Shown here: positions 12,435-24,933 of the stretch, in pieces
Position numbering within the stretch: position 1 is the stretch's first letter
How the letters are laid out: the number at the start of each line of letters is the position of its first letter
NCBI GenBank assembly: GCA_054601695.1
Contig: BAAHQB010000186.1
Coordinates: forward strand, 186,001 to 250,000
Direction of reading: 5' to 3'
From: Amorphochlora amoebiformis
Taxonomy: Eukaryota; Cercozoa; Chlorarachniophyceae
DNA length: 64,000 bases
Program-made: the position numbers and the translations under genes
The notes under the pieces: generated by a model
What the model saw: the letters and a program-made list of their open reading frames with translations, nothing else
Told to the model about the DNA's origin: nothing
The model's database searches: none

Positions 12435-13574
12435 GTATATTTATACATATATATACATATATATGTATATTTATATCATGTATGATATATGCTAAATAAA
12501 TTTACATATGCACATATATACATATATATCTAATATATATGTATATATATATGTATATATATATATATATATACCTATGTATATGTGCATCCATGTATAT
12601 ATATACATATATATATATATATATAAATATATATTACATGAAATATATTATACATATATATATTTACATCCATCCCCCTAACCTAACCCTGACCCTAAGA
12701 CAGTTCCAACCTTAACACTGCCCCAAACCTTAACCCTAACCCTGTGGAGGAGTCAATGGTCCTAGGACTAAGACATGCTGAATAATCTGATCCTAACCCA
12801 AACATAAACAAACCTAACCCTCCCTAACCGGACAAAAAGCCCACTTAGTGGCGGAGTCAACCTAGGGCTAAGACATGCTGAATAATCTCATCCTAATCTA
12901 ACCCTAACCCTAACCCTAACCCTAACCCTAACCCTAACCCTAACCCTAACCTAACCTGACCAACCCTAACCCCAACCCTACGCAAGCCTAACCCTAACCC
13001 TAACCCTGACCCTAACCCCTACATTCTAACCCTAAACCTACCTACCCGAACCCTAACCTAAACCCAAAACCCAAACCCTATCCCTAACCCTAACATACCA
13101 CACCCTCAGGCCCACAACACCCCACCTCACCAACACTCAACACACCCAACATCACGATCTGTTGTTATCCCAAACAGCACTATAAGCCCACCCTGTGGAG
13201 GAGTCAATGGTCCTAGGACTAAGACATGCTGAATAATCTGATCCTAACATAACACTAACCCAAACCCAAACCCCAACCCTAAACCTAGCCCTAGCCCTAA
13301 CCCTATCTCTTAACCCTAACCGAGTTTGTCTCGGACTAAGACATGCTGAATAATCTGATCCTAGCACCAACCCTAACCCTAACCCTAACCCTAACCCTAA
13401 CCCTAACCCTAACCCTAACCCTAACCCTAACCCTAACCCTAGCCCTAACCCTAACCCTAACCCTAACCCTAACCCTAGCCCTAACCCTAAGCCTAACCTC
13501 TCGAGAATTAATAGCGCCCGAGTCGGGATTGAGATTGTAGTCATCGACTGACCCGACATTTTCAGCGGCAAATC
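7622..13574 (-). CDS. PsbP-domain protein (thylakoid lumen type), 11 exons, 5' end unresolved
   Basis: Exons, 5' to 3' on the minus strand: 13574-13498, 12383-12354, 12091-12028, 11492-11461, 10893-10867, 10525-10442, 9791-9715, 9239-9188, 8529-8442, 7909-7851 and 7657-7622 (stop TAA). All junctions keep phase, giving about 207 residues from [12 protein letters not shown]. PsbP-family signs are [11 protein letters not shown] at the start of the domain, [36 protein letters not shown], a central [11 protein letters not shown] strand, and [17 protein letters not shown] before NEWGNF. PsbP and PsbP-like proteins act in the thylakoid lumen in photosystem assembly or support; which paralog this is cannot be told. 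The transit and lumen signals should lie upstream on the minus strand. A hydrophobic run (SLAVMATILPLSLAG) in a minus frame near 14.6 kb is a candidate, but the linking exons are unclear. The last two exons fit by phase only. The first donor (GAG|GTTAGG) is formed by telomere-like repeat. Confidence 0.82.
7950..8400 (+). repeat. GA-rich tract, CT on the coding strand
   Basis: About 450 bp of (GA)n in a PsbP-gene intron. The block 8100-8190 is a clean 10-bp tandem repeat (GGGGAGAGAG). The host gene is on the minus strand, so its pre-mRNA carries a long polypyrimidine tract here. Confidence 0.9.
8944..8996 (+). repeat. Three copies of a 13-bp unit
   Basis: GTACTTAGGCGAT, GTACGTAGGCGAT, GTACTTAGGCGAT in direct tandem between TA tracts, in a PsbP-gene intron. 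No coding sense is apparent. Confidence 0.8.
9410..9695 (+). repeat. GA/GAAA-rich tract, CT on the coding strand
   Basis: AGAGAGAAAGAAAG-type units and a GAGGAAAAAGAGAGAGAAA sub-repeat. It lies just downstream of the donor of the PsbP-gene exon 9791-9715 and is pyrimidine-rich in that transcript. Confidence 0.9.
9880..10441 (-). repeat. Array of five decayed copies of the donor edge of PsbP exon 10525-10442
   Basis: The working exon ends with codons for [14 protein letters not shown]. Downstream in the intron, on the same strand, relics recur at about 10395-10361 (FLDLVTKGD), 10327-10279 ([14 protein letters not shown] followed by GTGTAC), 10222-10184 ([13 protein letters not shown]), 10084-10061 and 9910-9880. 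Spacing grows from about 75 to 190 bp with the intervening TA sequence, and divergence grows with distance. Upstream exon codons ([12 protein letters not shown]) are absent from every copy. Confidence 0.82.
11885..11960 (+). repeat. Short degenerate TTAGGG block
   Basis: GTTAGGGCTAGGTTAGGG-like units inside a PsbP-gene intron, flanked by TA tracts. Confidence 0.75.
12668..13497. repeat. Interstitial telomere-like array with four 43-bp motifs, inside an intron
   Basis: CCCTAA units on the plus strand (TTAGGG on the coding strand) fill the intron between PsbP exons 13574-13498 and 12383-12354. Motif copies: 12751-12792, 12853-12894, 13200-13246 and 13321-13364. Three of them carry an extended left flank (AGCCCAC..TGTGGAGGAG). 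The near-perfect block 13373-13497 starts directly at the exon donor. Confidence 0.9.
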
Positions 13575-13899
13575 CTGCTTCCTGGATGGAATTAGGTATA
13601 TATGACTTGACGTGTGCTTGTGTACGTATATGTATTGATGTGTGTTTGTGTGCGTGTTTTGCGTGTGTTTTTTTGAGTGTGTGTATGTGTGTTAGTATAG
13701 ATATGAAGATACGTGGATATAGATGTGTAATGGTAAATGTGTAAGTATACTTGTGTTTTTATCAAAACATATTTATATATATATATATATATATTATATT
13801 TATATATATATATATTATATATATATATATATAATTATATATGTACACATATATATATTCAATACACACATATGTATATATATCTATAATATTGCATGT

Positions 13900-13946
<47 letters not shown>

Positions 13947-15068
13947 TACATGTACATATACAAGACATATATACATATGTATATATATATATATTATATA
14001 TATATATGTATAACATATTTACTTACACATGTGTACATGTATATCACATATGTAAATTGGTATACATACGTTTTCAATAGATAACAAAAACCATATACAT
14101 GGGATCAAACATGGTACGGGTATATCTTACGCTACCGGTAGAGACGCCAAAAGCGACCCCATAATCGATCTGAGAACCACTTTCCGTCTTAATCCTACTC
14201 ATCACAAGACAACCCATTACTATCGGTTACAAACTCCCAATATTCCGTCCCAGCTTTCCGAGTCGACATGTAGCGTCCACACCTCATTTTTAGGTAAATA
14301 GAAGGGTTTTTCGCCTACCCTCCTCCTCCGCCGCTCTGAGCCGCGACTTCGCACATCTAACGGCCATCGATCTGCGCGGGTATCCCGGACGAAGCAGACT
14401 CTGAGCCGAAATATCAAAATATTATGTCCAAGTTGACGAGTATGCTAATATTTCGCTCCCCACCCCCCCTAAAACTATCTTCAGCGCGAAAAAAAATGCG
14501 GTGAAAAGGTACATAGTCTACCCTTGAAGAGGAAATCGAACGGGAAGGTATTCCCGCCAGTGACAGGGGGAGAATCGTGGCCATGACTGCAAGGCTGGCG
14601 GACACCATTACTGCGACTTCTCGTGTTTGGACGGTATATTAGATCTGGGTCTCTGTGTATATGTGGGATATCTAAGTTTCGATATGTTGTTTTATAGAAT
14701 TTGTCGGATGAGTCTCTGTGTATATGTGGGATATCTAGTTTCGATATGTTGTTTTCTAGAATTTGTCGGCTGTAAATAAATTGTGAATTTAATTCTGCGG
14801 CTAGATTCTTTGGACGCCAACCGCGAAGCCGAACCGAACCGGTCAGTAAACGAGCTGGTCTGAGAAGATGAACATATTCGACGAGATGATTCGATCTCAG
14901 ATTGAGCTCATATCGAACAGATGCTGGGGAGGGAGACAAGTCCGGTGAAGAGCAGCTACGTCGTCGAAAGGTTGTGTCCAAATCATTTTTTTTATTGCAG
15001 GTCGAGAGGTGATATTTGAGGTAGCATATGACGGGGAATTTTCGCGTTCGAAGGGGCATAGAGGATAG
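13575..15068. other. Coding-like block, strand unresolved
   Basis: After a GT-rich stretch and TA tracts (13.6-14.07 kb), 14081-15068 has genic composition and competing readings. Plus strand: an open exon 14081-14293 with a GTAAAT donor, and exon 14517-14633, a convincing helical frame (LEEEIEREGIPASDRGRIVA) between AG and GTATAT. Later pieces (SLDANREAEPNR, YRTDAGEGDKSGEEQLRRR, EVIFEVAYDGEFSRSKG) end at TAG 15066-15068. Minus strand: a frame with a signal-like hydrophobic run (MVSASLAVMATILPLSLAG) and Ser/Arg-rich sequence (TSSFTDRFGSASRLASKESS), as expected for the missing plastid presequence of the PsbP gene. Both cannot be right everywhere. I could not close either model in phase. Confidence 0.4.
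14641..14771 (+). repeat. Two tandem copies of a 63-64-bp unit
   Basis: Copies at about 14648-14708 and 14711-14769 contain TCTCTGTGTATATGTGGGAT and end TTTTMTAGAATTTGTCGG, so each carries the same potential acceptor (AG|AATTTGTCGG). No TA spacer separates them. Confidence 0.85.
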
Positions 15069-15478
15069 AAGCTATGGTCTATATGTGGATATTATTGTGT
15101 ATACATATGTGTGTATGTGTCATATATTCTTAATATTTACTTGAAGATGTAAATTAAAATACATAATGTAGACTTGAGACCACCCCAACCCCCTTGGTAT
15201 TTCGCTCAAAGCTGTGGGAAAGCCCTCAGGTTCACTTCACTTTGTATAAAAATCACTGTGATTTGTAATTTGTAACTTTTACAATTACAACCACATATGT
15301 GCATACATACATATTTTATACATATATATATATATATGAAGTTATAGATATGATTACATACATTACGTTTATATACACATATGTATATAAATATATATAG
15401 CTTCAGGTATACTTCACAATATAAAATCAATGCATATATACTATATATATATATATAATATATGTATATATATATATG

Positions 15479-15513
<35 letters not shown>

Positions 15514-15586
15514 GTATATACATATATGCTTGCGTATGTGTTTGCATAAGTACACAATTATGCACGTATATATACCAATGTTATGC

Positions 15587-15637
<51 letters not shown>

Positions 15638-15652
15638 TGTATATATAAATAC

Positions 15653-15687
<35 letters not shown>

Positions 15688-15720
15688 AACACACATAAAA
15701 ATATACATATACATATGTAC
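15069..15720. other. TA-rich stretch, no confident gene
   Basis: Mixed sequence to about 15.3 kb, then (TA)n. One weak minus exon-like piece near 15.2 kb (acceptor TTTCCCACAG) could not be linked to anything. Confidence 0.4.
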
Positions 15721-15805
15721 ATTTCTTCTTTCAAAGGGTATTCCGACCCTCATATCTGGTTTTCCGACAACAACGTCACAAGATGATGGAAAATCGGAAA
15801 ACCAC
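15721..15805 (-). CDS. Orphan coding-like exon
   Basis: Minus-strand acceptor TTTTTCAG, an open frame of 28 codons ([20 protein letters not shown] then GIPFERRN), then donor GTACAT; entry phase 2, exit phase 0. It may be an upstream exon of the PsbP-domain gene or of another gene. No family is recognisable. Confidence 0.4.
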
Positions 15806-15829
15806 CTGAAAAACGGGCCAAACGAGGCA

Positions 15830-16475
15830 TATCTAACCCTAACCCTCGCTGACGCTAATCCTAACCCTAACCCTAACCCTAGCGCCACCTTAACCCTAAT
15901 CTTAACCCTAACCCTAGTACGAACCTAGCCCTTGGCCCGAATTAAACCTAATTTTAACTCAAGCCGTGGGTACATTTGTAATATTGAATCTAGCTCTTCC
16001 GTATTAACCCTAACCCTAAGCCTGATCTAACCCTACGATATCGACAAGGTTATTGTGTACAAACCCAAATGCTAACCTTATATGTGTATGTGTTTACCTA
16101 CAAAAACATACTATATATATATATATATATTAAGTATATTATATAATATATATATATATATATATATTTGTGTGTACATATATGTGTATATTTGTCCGCA
16201 TCGAGCTACTGCGTGCGCACAAAGGACCCTAACCCTAACCCTAACCCTAATCCTAGCCTAAACCATAACCATAAACCATAATCAGAATCTTACGTGTAAC
16301 CCTAACCTTAACCATAACTCTAACCCCATCCTTTAACCTTAACCTTGACCCTAAACCTTACCTTAACCCTAACCTCTAGCTTCAACCCTAACCTTAACCT
16401 CAACTTTAATTCTAACCCTATCCAAACCGTAACCCTAACCTTAACCCTAACCCTAACTCTAACCCTATCCGTTAG
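15830..16475. repeat. Degenerate CCCTAA blocks
   Basis: Two blocks (15830-16030 and 16225-16475) of degenerate CCCTAA units with many point changes, split by a TA tract and short unique sequence. No 43-bp motif was seen here. Confidence 0.85.
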
Positions 16476-16984
16476 GGTTGCGTACATGAGAGACTTGCTT
16501 TAGCGTTAGGGGGCGTACCGGTGGAGGTGAAAATGAATTTATTTTTTATTTTTATTTGAAATCTGCAATTGTTCTCCAACGTATATATAAAGTATATGTA
16601 ATATTATATCGAGATATTTACATATTACACACATGTATAAATGCACACACATATCTTCACAATATTTTACTCCTGCATAATAATAGTACACATATATACA
16701 CAATCAAATACATACATGAAAAATACGTGCATACACATAACACTACCATCGGTATATATATTTATACATATATATATATATATTATATATATATATATAT
16801 ATTATATATATATATATGTAATATCAATATGTGTACATTTAAATTTGTCTGTGTATATGTTAGGCATATGCACAAATATAAATAAAATATATATATATAT
16901 ATATATATATGCATAAATGTATATCTATGTATATATTTATATGTATATATATATGTATAGATATACATAAGTACGTGTATAAAC

Positions 16985-17017
<33 letters not shown>

Positions 17018-17239
17018 TATATATACATATATATGTACATATATATATATATATATACGTGGTGATATATATATATATATTCATATATATACATATATAT
17101 ATATACTATATAGATATATAAATATATATATATATATATATGGATATGTACATGTATATATGAGCGGCTATACCTACGGAATATATGTCAGAAATATGTA
17201 TATGTATATTACATTATACACACATACATACATATATAC

Positions 17240-17280
<41 letters not shown>

Positions 17281-17548
17281 TATATGTACACATATAAGTA
17301 GAGAAACGTTTAAAACAATCTTAATATATACATACATATATATATTTGCGCTCATAACTCATATATATATATATATGTATGTATATATATATATATGTAT
17401 ATATATACATATTTATATTTAGGGCTTATAAATGATTGTACACACATACTTTTGGTTGTTATATTGATAAATCAAGTATATAATATATATATATATATAT
17501 ATAGTATATATATATATATATATAATTGAAATATTATATTATGTAAAG
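16476..17548. other. TA-rich sequence without recognisable gene
   Basis: A short mixed segment (16480-16570) is followed by about 950 bp of TA-dominated sequence. I see no paired splice sites around an open frame. Confidence 0.5.
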
Positions 17549-17598
17549 GTGATTGAATGGAAACGTCAATTCGGACTAACGGAGAAACGCACTTGGAA
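17549..17598 (+). CDS. Orphan coding-like exon
   Basis: Acceptor AAAG, 16 codons (VIEWKRQFGLTEKRTW), donor AA|GTATAA; phase 0 in, phase 2 out. It lies upstream of, and on the same strand as, the JmjC-domain gene and could be a 5' exon of it, but no linking exon was found. Confidence 0.4.
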
Positions 17599-17814
17599 GT
17601 ATAAATATACTTTGAAATATAACACATATATATATACATATATGCATATCTATATATATGATACTCACATATTATATGTTACATATGCATATATATATAT
17701 ATATATACATACATATATATTCATATGCATATAGAAATAAAGAATCTCAGTATATCTATCTACTATATCAAGTTCTAACCCGAACTCTCCGTAGATCCAG
17801 TACTTATTCTAAGC

Positions 17815-18430
17815 CTCCCCTAACCCTAACCCTAACCCTAACCCTAACCCTAACCCTAACCCTAACCCTAACCCTAACCCTAGCCGAGGTAATCGTCCTT
17901 TGACTAAGACATGCTGAATAATCTGAGCCTAACCCTAACCTAACCCTAACCCTATTCCAACCATAAGGCTTAGGGTTAGGGTTATCGTAACCTAATGTTT
18001 ACCCTAGCCTAACCCTAAGCCCCAGCCCTAACTTAACCCTGACCATAATCCTCCACCGTATTAACCTAACCCTGGTAGTAACCCTAATCCTAACCCTAAC
18101 CCTAACCATAACCCTAACTCTAACCCTAACCCTAACTAACCCTAACCATAACCCTAGCCCTCCATCGCAACCCTACCCTCCATCGCAACCCTAGCCCTTA
18201 GGGTTAGGGTTAGGGTTAGGGTTAGGGTTGGGGTTAGGGTTAGGGTTAGGGTTAGGATATGTTGGAGGGCTAGGGTGACGGAGGGCTAGGGTTACGATGG
18301 AGCTTACGACCGGGTTTAGGCTTAGTTTTAGTGTGTTAGGTTAGGGCTAGCATACGCGAGTTAGGGCTAACATACGATGGAGGGCTAGGGTTACGGTGGA
18401 GGAACCCTAACCCTAAACCTTCCCCAAACC
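17815..18430. repeat. Interstitial telomere-like array with a tail-to-tail inversion
   Basis: CCCTAA units 17820-18195, one diverged 43-bp motif at about 17886-17928, then TTAGGG units 18198-18255 and degenerate derivatives including GGAGGGCTAGGGTTACG repeats. CCCTAA passes into TTAGGG near 18197. Confidence 0.88.
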
Positions 18431-18554
18431 TGGTCGTAACGATCTGTAGACCTCGAATTCTATCTACCTATCTTGCTTTTTCTTTTTCAGCTTTTTTGCT
18501 CTCCTAACATTTCTCTCTGTGTCTATTCATCTGTCGTTGTTTTCTTTGCTTCTG

Positions 18555-19112
18555 GTACCTCTCTCTCTCTCTCTCTTCCTCTCTTGTTCTCTTTCTTTCT
18601 TGTCCTCCTTTACTCTCTCTCTCTTGCTCTCTCTCTCAATCCCTCCTGCTCTCTCTCTCGTTGCTCTCTCTCTTGCTCTCTCTTGCTCTCTCTTACTATC
18701 TTCCTTGCTCTCTCCCTTAATCTCTCTTGCTCTCTCTCTCTCGCTCTCTCTTGCTCTCTCTTGCCTCTCTTGCTCTTTCTTTTGCTCTCTCTGTTTGGCT
18801 CTCTCTCTTTTACTGTCTCTCTTGCTCTCTCTCTCTCTTGCTCTCTCTCTCTCGCTCTCTCTCTCTCTTGCTCTCTCTCTCTCTTGCTCTCTCTCTCTCT
18901 TGCTCTCTCTCTCTCTTGCTCTCTCTCTCTCTTGCTCTCTCTTTTACTCCCTCTTGCTCTCTCTTCTTATCTCTCTTATCTCTTCTTATCTCTCTTACTC
19001 TCTCCCTTGCTCTCTCCCTTGCTCTCTCCCCTGCTCTCTCTCTTGTGCTCTCCCTTGCTCTCTCTCTCTCTTTATTTTTCTCTCTTCCTCTTTCCCTCTC
19101 CTCTTTTCTTCC
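18555..19112 (+). repeat. CT polypyrimidine tract ending at a splice acceptor
   Basis: About 550 bp of (CT)n with regular CTCTCTTG units, ending TTTTCTTCCTCAG immediately before the candidate exon 19117-19138. The Leu/Ser ORFs are repeat translation. Confidence 0.9.
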
Positions 19113-19116
19113 TCAG

Positions 19117-19144
19117 ATAGATATATTCCACGAATGATGTATGA

Positions 19145-19181
<37 letters not shown>

Positions 19182-19250
19182 ATATATATATATGTGTGTG
19201 TGTACATATATATATATATGAAATATACGTATACAGTTTTTATCCCATGC

Positions 19251-19296
<46 letters not shown>

Positions 19297-19597
19297 GCAG
19301 AATATCTTTGTACATTATATATATAAAATATATATGTATATATATACACAAAATGGTATTATATATATATATATATATATATATAAATACCAATTTGTTT
19401 AGATTCGAAGAGTTTGCGTCTCGATTAGTCTCCCATAAGAAGGTGTAACATATGCATTATATATATATATATATATTATATATATATATATATGTACATA
19501 TATACAGATATATTTTATATTCATATTGTATTACATTTTCCACATACATATACATATATGTGTATGCGTATATACACATATGTATTTACACATACAT

Positions 19598-19628
<31 letters not shown>

Positions 19629-19866
19629 TATGTAATATGTATATAATATATATATATATATATATACATATATATACACACACACACATATATATAGATA
19701 TGTTTATATATGTGTACACATATAATATAGGTATTCTCCACGTGTCTCATTCGGTCTCTAATGAGAAACAAATAACATTTGCATGTAGTGTACGGTTATG
19801 TATTACATATATTTGTATATATAATATGTATATATATATATCCACATTGTATTATATTTTGATATG

Positions 19867-19928
<62 letters not shown>

Positions 19929-20350
19929 CATATTTACATGTGCATATCTATATCTATATATATATATATACAATAGTAATACAATATAGATATCCTTATC
20001 ATCTAATCTGGTTTCTCGTGAGAGAGAAGAGGATTTGTATGTAGTGTGTACTGTTGACTATAATACATGCATTACGTATTTATAAAATGTGGTATGTAGT
20101 GCTGAGCATAATATATGCATTACGTATTTATATATACATATGCAATGTTTATACAGACATATACATACCTACACACATACATATGTATATAAATATATAT
20201 ATGTACATATAAATATAGGTATAAAATATATATATGTGTTTATAGGTGCAAATGTATAAGATATATTCTACATTAGATATATTATTTTCTAAAAATACAT
20301 ATATATATATATTATATATGTACTGATTTGTACAATTCTTGATACGTTAC

Positions 20351-20389
<39 letters not shown>

Positions 20390-21065
20390 CATATAAAACA
20401 AAACTGACCAAACACCCTCGACACATACTCACATACACTCACACATACCACACACATACGCATAAATAAACGTCAGACCAAACATGGACTCTATCTCCAA
20501 TGGCGTGGTCTTCCCCTCCCTCCCCTTTCACCCTCCCCCTCCCCCACACACCCCCCCCCCTCTTCACTCCCACCCCTTCTCGACAACCCCCCTCCTCATC
20601 CCAGCGCTCATCGCCAACCCGCGAAAATTCCGAAAAATCTCTCACCCAACCGGGTATCTCCGATCCCAATCCTACCTCCCCGTCGCTCTCCTGACAAAAT
20701 CTCGAAAAGACTTGCTGTCCAAGCAGAGTTGCAAACCCGAGTAGCTTCGCGGGAAAAATCTGGAGGTTATAAGGCGGGCGATGGGGGTTAGGATCAGATT
20801 ATTCAGCATGTCTTAGTCCGAGGACCATTGACTCATTTTGGGTGTTAGGGTCAGGGTTTGGGTTTGGGTTAGGGTTAGGCATGTAATTGTATGTACACGT
20901 TTACATATATGGATATATATAGGCTGTATCATTTAATATCATATACAGTTTACATATGATCGATATACATACATGGACATATATGTATATATATATATAT
21001 ACCTATATATATATATATATACATATTCTGTGAATTATGTTTCGTATAATATAGATATGTATTTT

Positions 21066-21130
<65 letters not shown>

Positions 21131-21155
21131 TACATATATATTATATATATATGTA

Positions 21156-21187
<32 letters not shown>

Positions 21188-21852
21188 AATATAGAGATTA
21201 AATTCATTTTCTCAGCATCAGCTTCGAGCCAGACATTACCAAGTTTCCCAAAACGAGATCAGAAACAGATATTGCTACCTGCAAAGGTTAGGGTTAGAGT
21301 TAGGGTTAGGGTTAGGGTTACGGTTAGGGTTAGGGTTAGGGTTAGGGTTAGGGTAGGATCAGATTATTCAGCATGTCTTAGTCCGAGGACCATTGACTCG
21401 GTTACGGTTAGGGTTAGGATTAGGGTTAGGGTTAGGGTTAGGGTTAGGGTTAGGGTTAGGATTAGGATTAGGTTAGGGTTAGGGTTCGGATTAGGGTTCG
21501 GGTTGTTAGGGTTAGGTTTAAGATTAGAGTGGGTTAGAGTTGGGTTAGGGTTGGGTTAGGGTTAGGGTTAGGGTTAGGGTTAGGGTAAAGCATCCCCTAG
21601 ACTCAGTAGTGTGAATGGAATTAATATATGTAGTATATCCATAAATCTATAAATAATATATATATATATATGTATCTTATATAATGTATATATATATGTA
21701 TATATTTATATTCATATCTTATCCATAATATATACACATATATGTAATATATATGTATATATATGTATATATATATATGTATGTTTTATATATGTAACAA
21801 TATTTTCAGAGTCGGAAGCGCAAACGACCTCAACCCTCAGGTTTTCCCACCC

Positions 21853-21889
<37 letters not shown>

Positions 21890-22239
21890 TACATATAGAA
21901 CTTATACATATATATATGTATGTGTATATATATTCATACAAATGTATGTATGTATATGTATGTATATATATATATACATTGCATATATGTAGATGTGCAT
22001 ATTCTATATGTGTGTATATATGTATATATATATACATATCTATGAATATATTTATGTATAGGAATAAATATACAATATACTATATATATATATATATATA
22101 GGATATAGAATTACATAATATCGTATGCGCATGTACGTTTTTGAGCAATACGCACATTCTCGAAAGTATATGCACATATTTACATATACATATATATATA
22201 TACATACACATGTATATGTACATTTTTATATATGTGTAT

Positions 22240-22300
<61 letters not shown>

Positions 22301-22684
22301 TTATATATATATTGTATACATACATATATATATATACATAAATTTATACATGTATATAAAAAAAATAGGTTTATACTACAAATGTATAATATATTCCAGT
22401 GGGGAATATGACATCTTATTAAGTACCTATGGTATTATTATATTATTGGTCATCTAATTAAAAACTAGCAATAGCTTCAGTTAACTTTGCACTCGTTTTT
22501 TCGCTGGAAAGTGGATTCGGTCGTATCATAATATCTAGTAATATTCCAGATATTCATTTTTAGATATATACATATATCTATATTTATATATATGCATATA
22601 TTGTGTATGTATATATAGGTTTTTCCCAGATTGAGAAGATGAGGATCGAGGCCGCCGTACAACATTTTATGCCTGTAAGTATAC

Positions 22685-22716
<32 letters not shown>

Positions 22717-22988
22717 ATTTATGCTTTTAATATGACAATGTATCTCTCTATGTATATGTAATATATATAGATAGATATACATATATATATACATATTATA
22801 CACAGATATATATATATATATATATATATATGGATATATTATAATATTATATGTATACATATATATATATATATATATGTATGTATAAGTATGTTGTACA
22901 CATCCGTTTTATATGTATGTTTACATTTTATTAGTACATACTATTTTTAAATAAATCATTTTCTATATCTCTATATTTAAATATATAC

Positions 22989-23020
<32 letters not shown>

Positions 23021-23146
23021 ATATATGTATACATATATATATATATATATTTCATATGTAGATACCGTGCAGTACATCCATTTTAAGAATCATATACACC
23101 AAAAAGCATACATTCTATATATATATTCATATATATATACACATAT

Positions 23147-23191
<45 letters not shown>

Positions 23192-23236
23192 GTTCCGAGA
23201 TTTGTATTGGGAAAAAGCGTTAAAGAGCGGAATTTG

Positions 23237-23274
<38 letters not shown>

Positions 23275-23506
23275 TTTAGCCTTATATGTATTATACGTCT
23301 ACATATGTTTAGTTACATGAATATATTTATATATAAATATGATATATACACACATAAATATATATATATTGTGCAATGCAAATATTTATTCTTGCATATG
23401 TATATATATATATATATATGTATTATATGTATATATATATCCCACATATACATGTGCATATATATATATATATATATTCTTCGTATACAATGCATGAATA
23501 CATACT

Positions 23507-23597
<91 letters not shown>

Positions 23598-23644
23598 TTA
23601 ACACTATCACAGGTGGATGGGCCATTTCTTCTCCAGCGGGTACA

Positions 23645-23693
<49 letters not shown>

Positions 23694-24837
23694 TACATAC
23701 ATATATATATATATATATACACACACACAAATATGTATATATCTAAATACAAAGGTATTTCACACATTAATTATACATGTCTCTTCCTAACCCTAACCGT
23801 AACCCTAACCCCTATCCCTAACCCTAACCCTAACCCTCTCGAACTCTATCCCTAACCCTAACCCTAACCCTATATTTACCTTAACCTAACCCTAACCACT
23901 TCCCTTACACTTACAGGAACGCTAACCGTATCCCTAACCTTCACCCTGACCCTAATCCTTCCTAACTCTAACTCAAATCCTATTCCTATCCCTAAGCGTA
24001 TCCCTAATTCTAACCCTAACCCTAACCATATCCTTAACCCTATGCCTAACCCTAACCCTAACCCTAACCCTAACCATAACCCTAACTCTATCCTATCTCT
24101 AACCCTATCCCCTAACCCAAACCCTCCTGACCCTAACCTAGCCCTAACTCTATTCCTAACCCTAACCCTAACCCTAGTCCTAACCCTATCCCTAGCCTTA
24201 ACCCTATCCCTAGCCCTAACCCTATCCCTAACCTTAACCCTAACCCTAACGCTGACCCCTATCCAATCTCTTAACCCTATCCTAATCCTAGCTTAAAAAC
24301 GTTCACCCTTACCCTAACCCTAACCCTAACCCTAACCCTAACCCTAACGCTAAGCCTAAGCTTGTAAAACCCTAATTAACCCTGCAAAACCCTAACCCTA
24401 ACCCTAATCCTAATCCCAACCCTAACCCTAACCCTATCCCTATCCCTGACTTTAACAACCCTTCTACTCTTACCCTAACCCTAACCCTAATCCTAACCGT
24501 AACCTTAATCTCCCTAACCCCATTCCCAACCCTAACCCTAACCCTATCCCCAAGCCTAACCCTAACCCTAACCCTAACCCTAACCCTAACCCTAACCCTA
24601 ACCCTAACTATAACGCTAATCCTAACCCATTTTAGTATTCATTTTGACGCTATGGATAATGTGTTATGCTTGCTTTCTGGAGTTAAGGTTAATAGAATAT
24701 TACTGTTGTAATTATGTATAAGAATATGTATATGTGAATATATGATATATATATATATATATATACATATATATAAGCGTATGATATGTATATATGTATG
24801 TATCAGCGTATGATACAACTTTGTTCTAACTACGTAT

Positions 24838-24868
<31 letters not shown>

Positions 24869-24901
24869 GTACATGTATGTATATGTAGTATAATTTATAC
24901 A

Positions 24902-24933
<32 letters not shown>

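Noticed and set aside
13152-13571. 139-codon ORF with long (LG)n
   Set aside because: The Leu-Gly run is TTAGGG repeat read in frame. Only the piece next to it, in a different frame, is a plausible exon (13498-13574).
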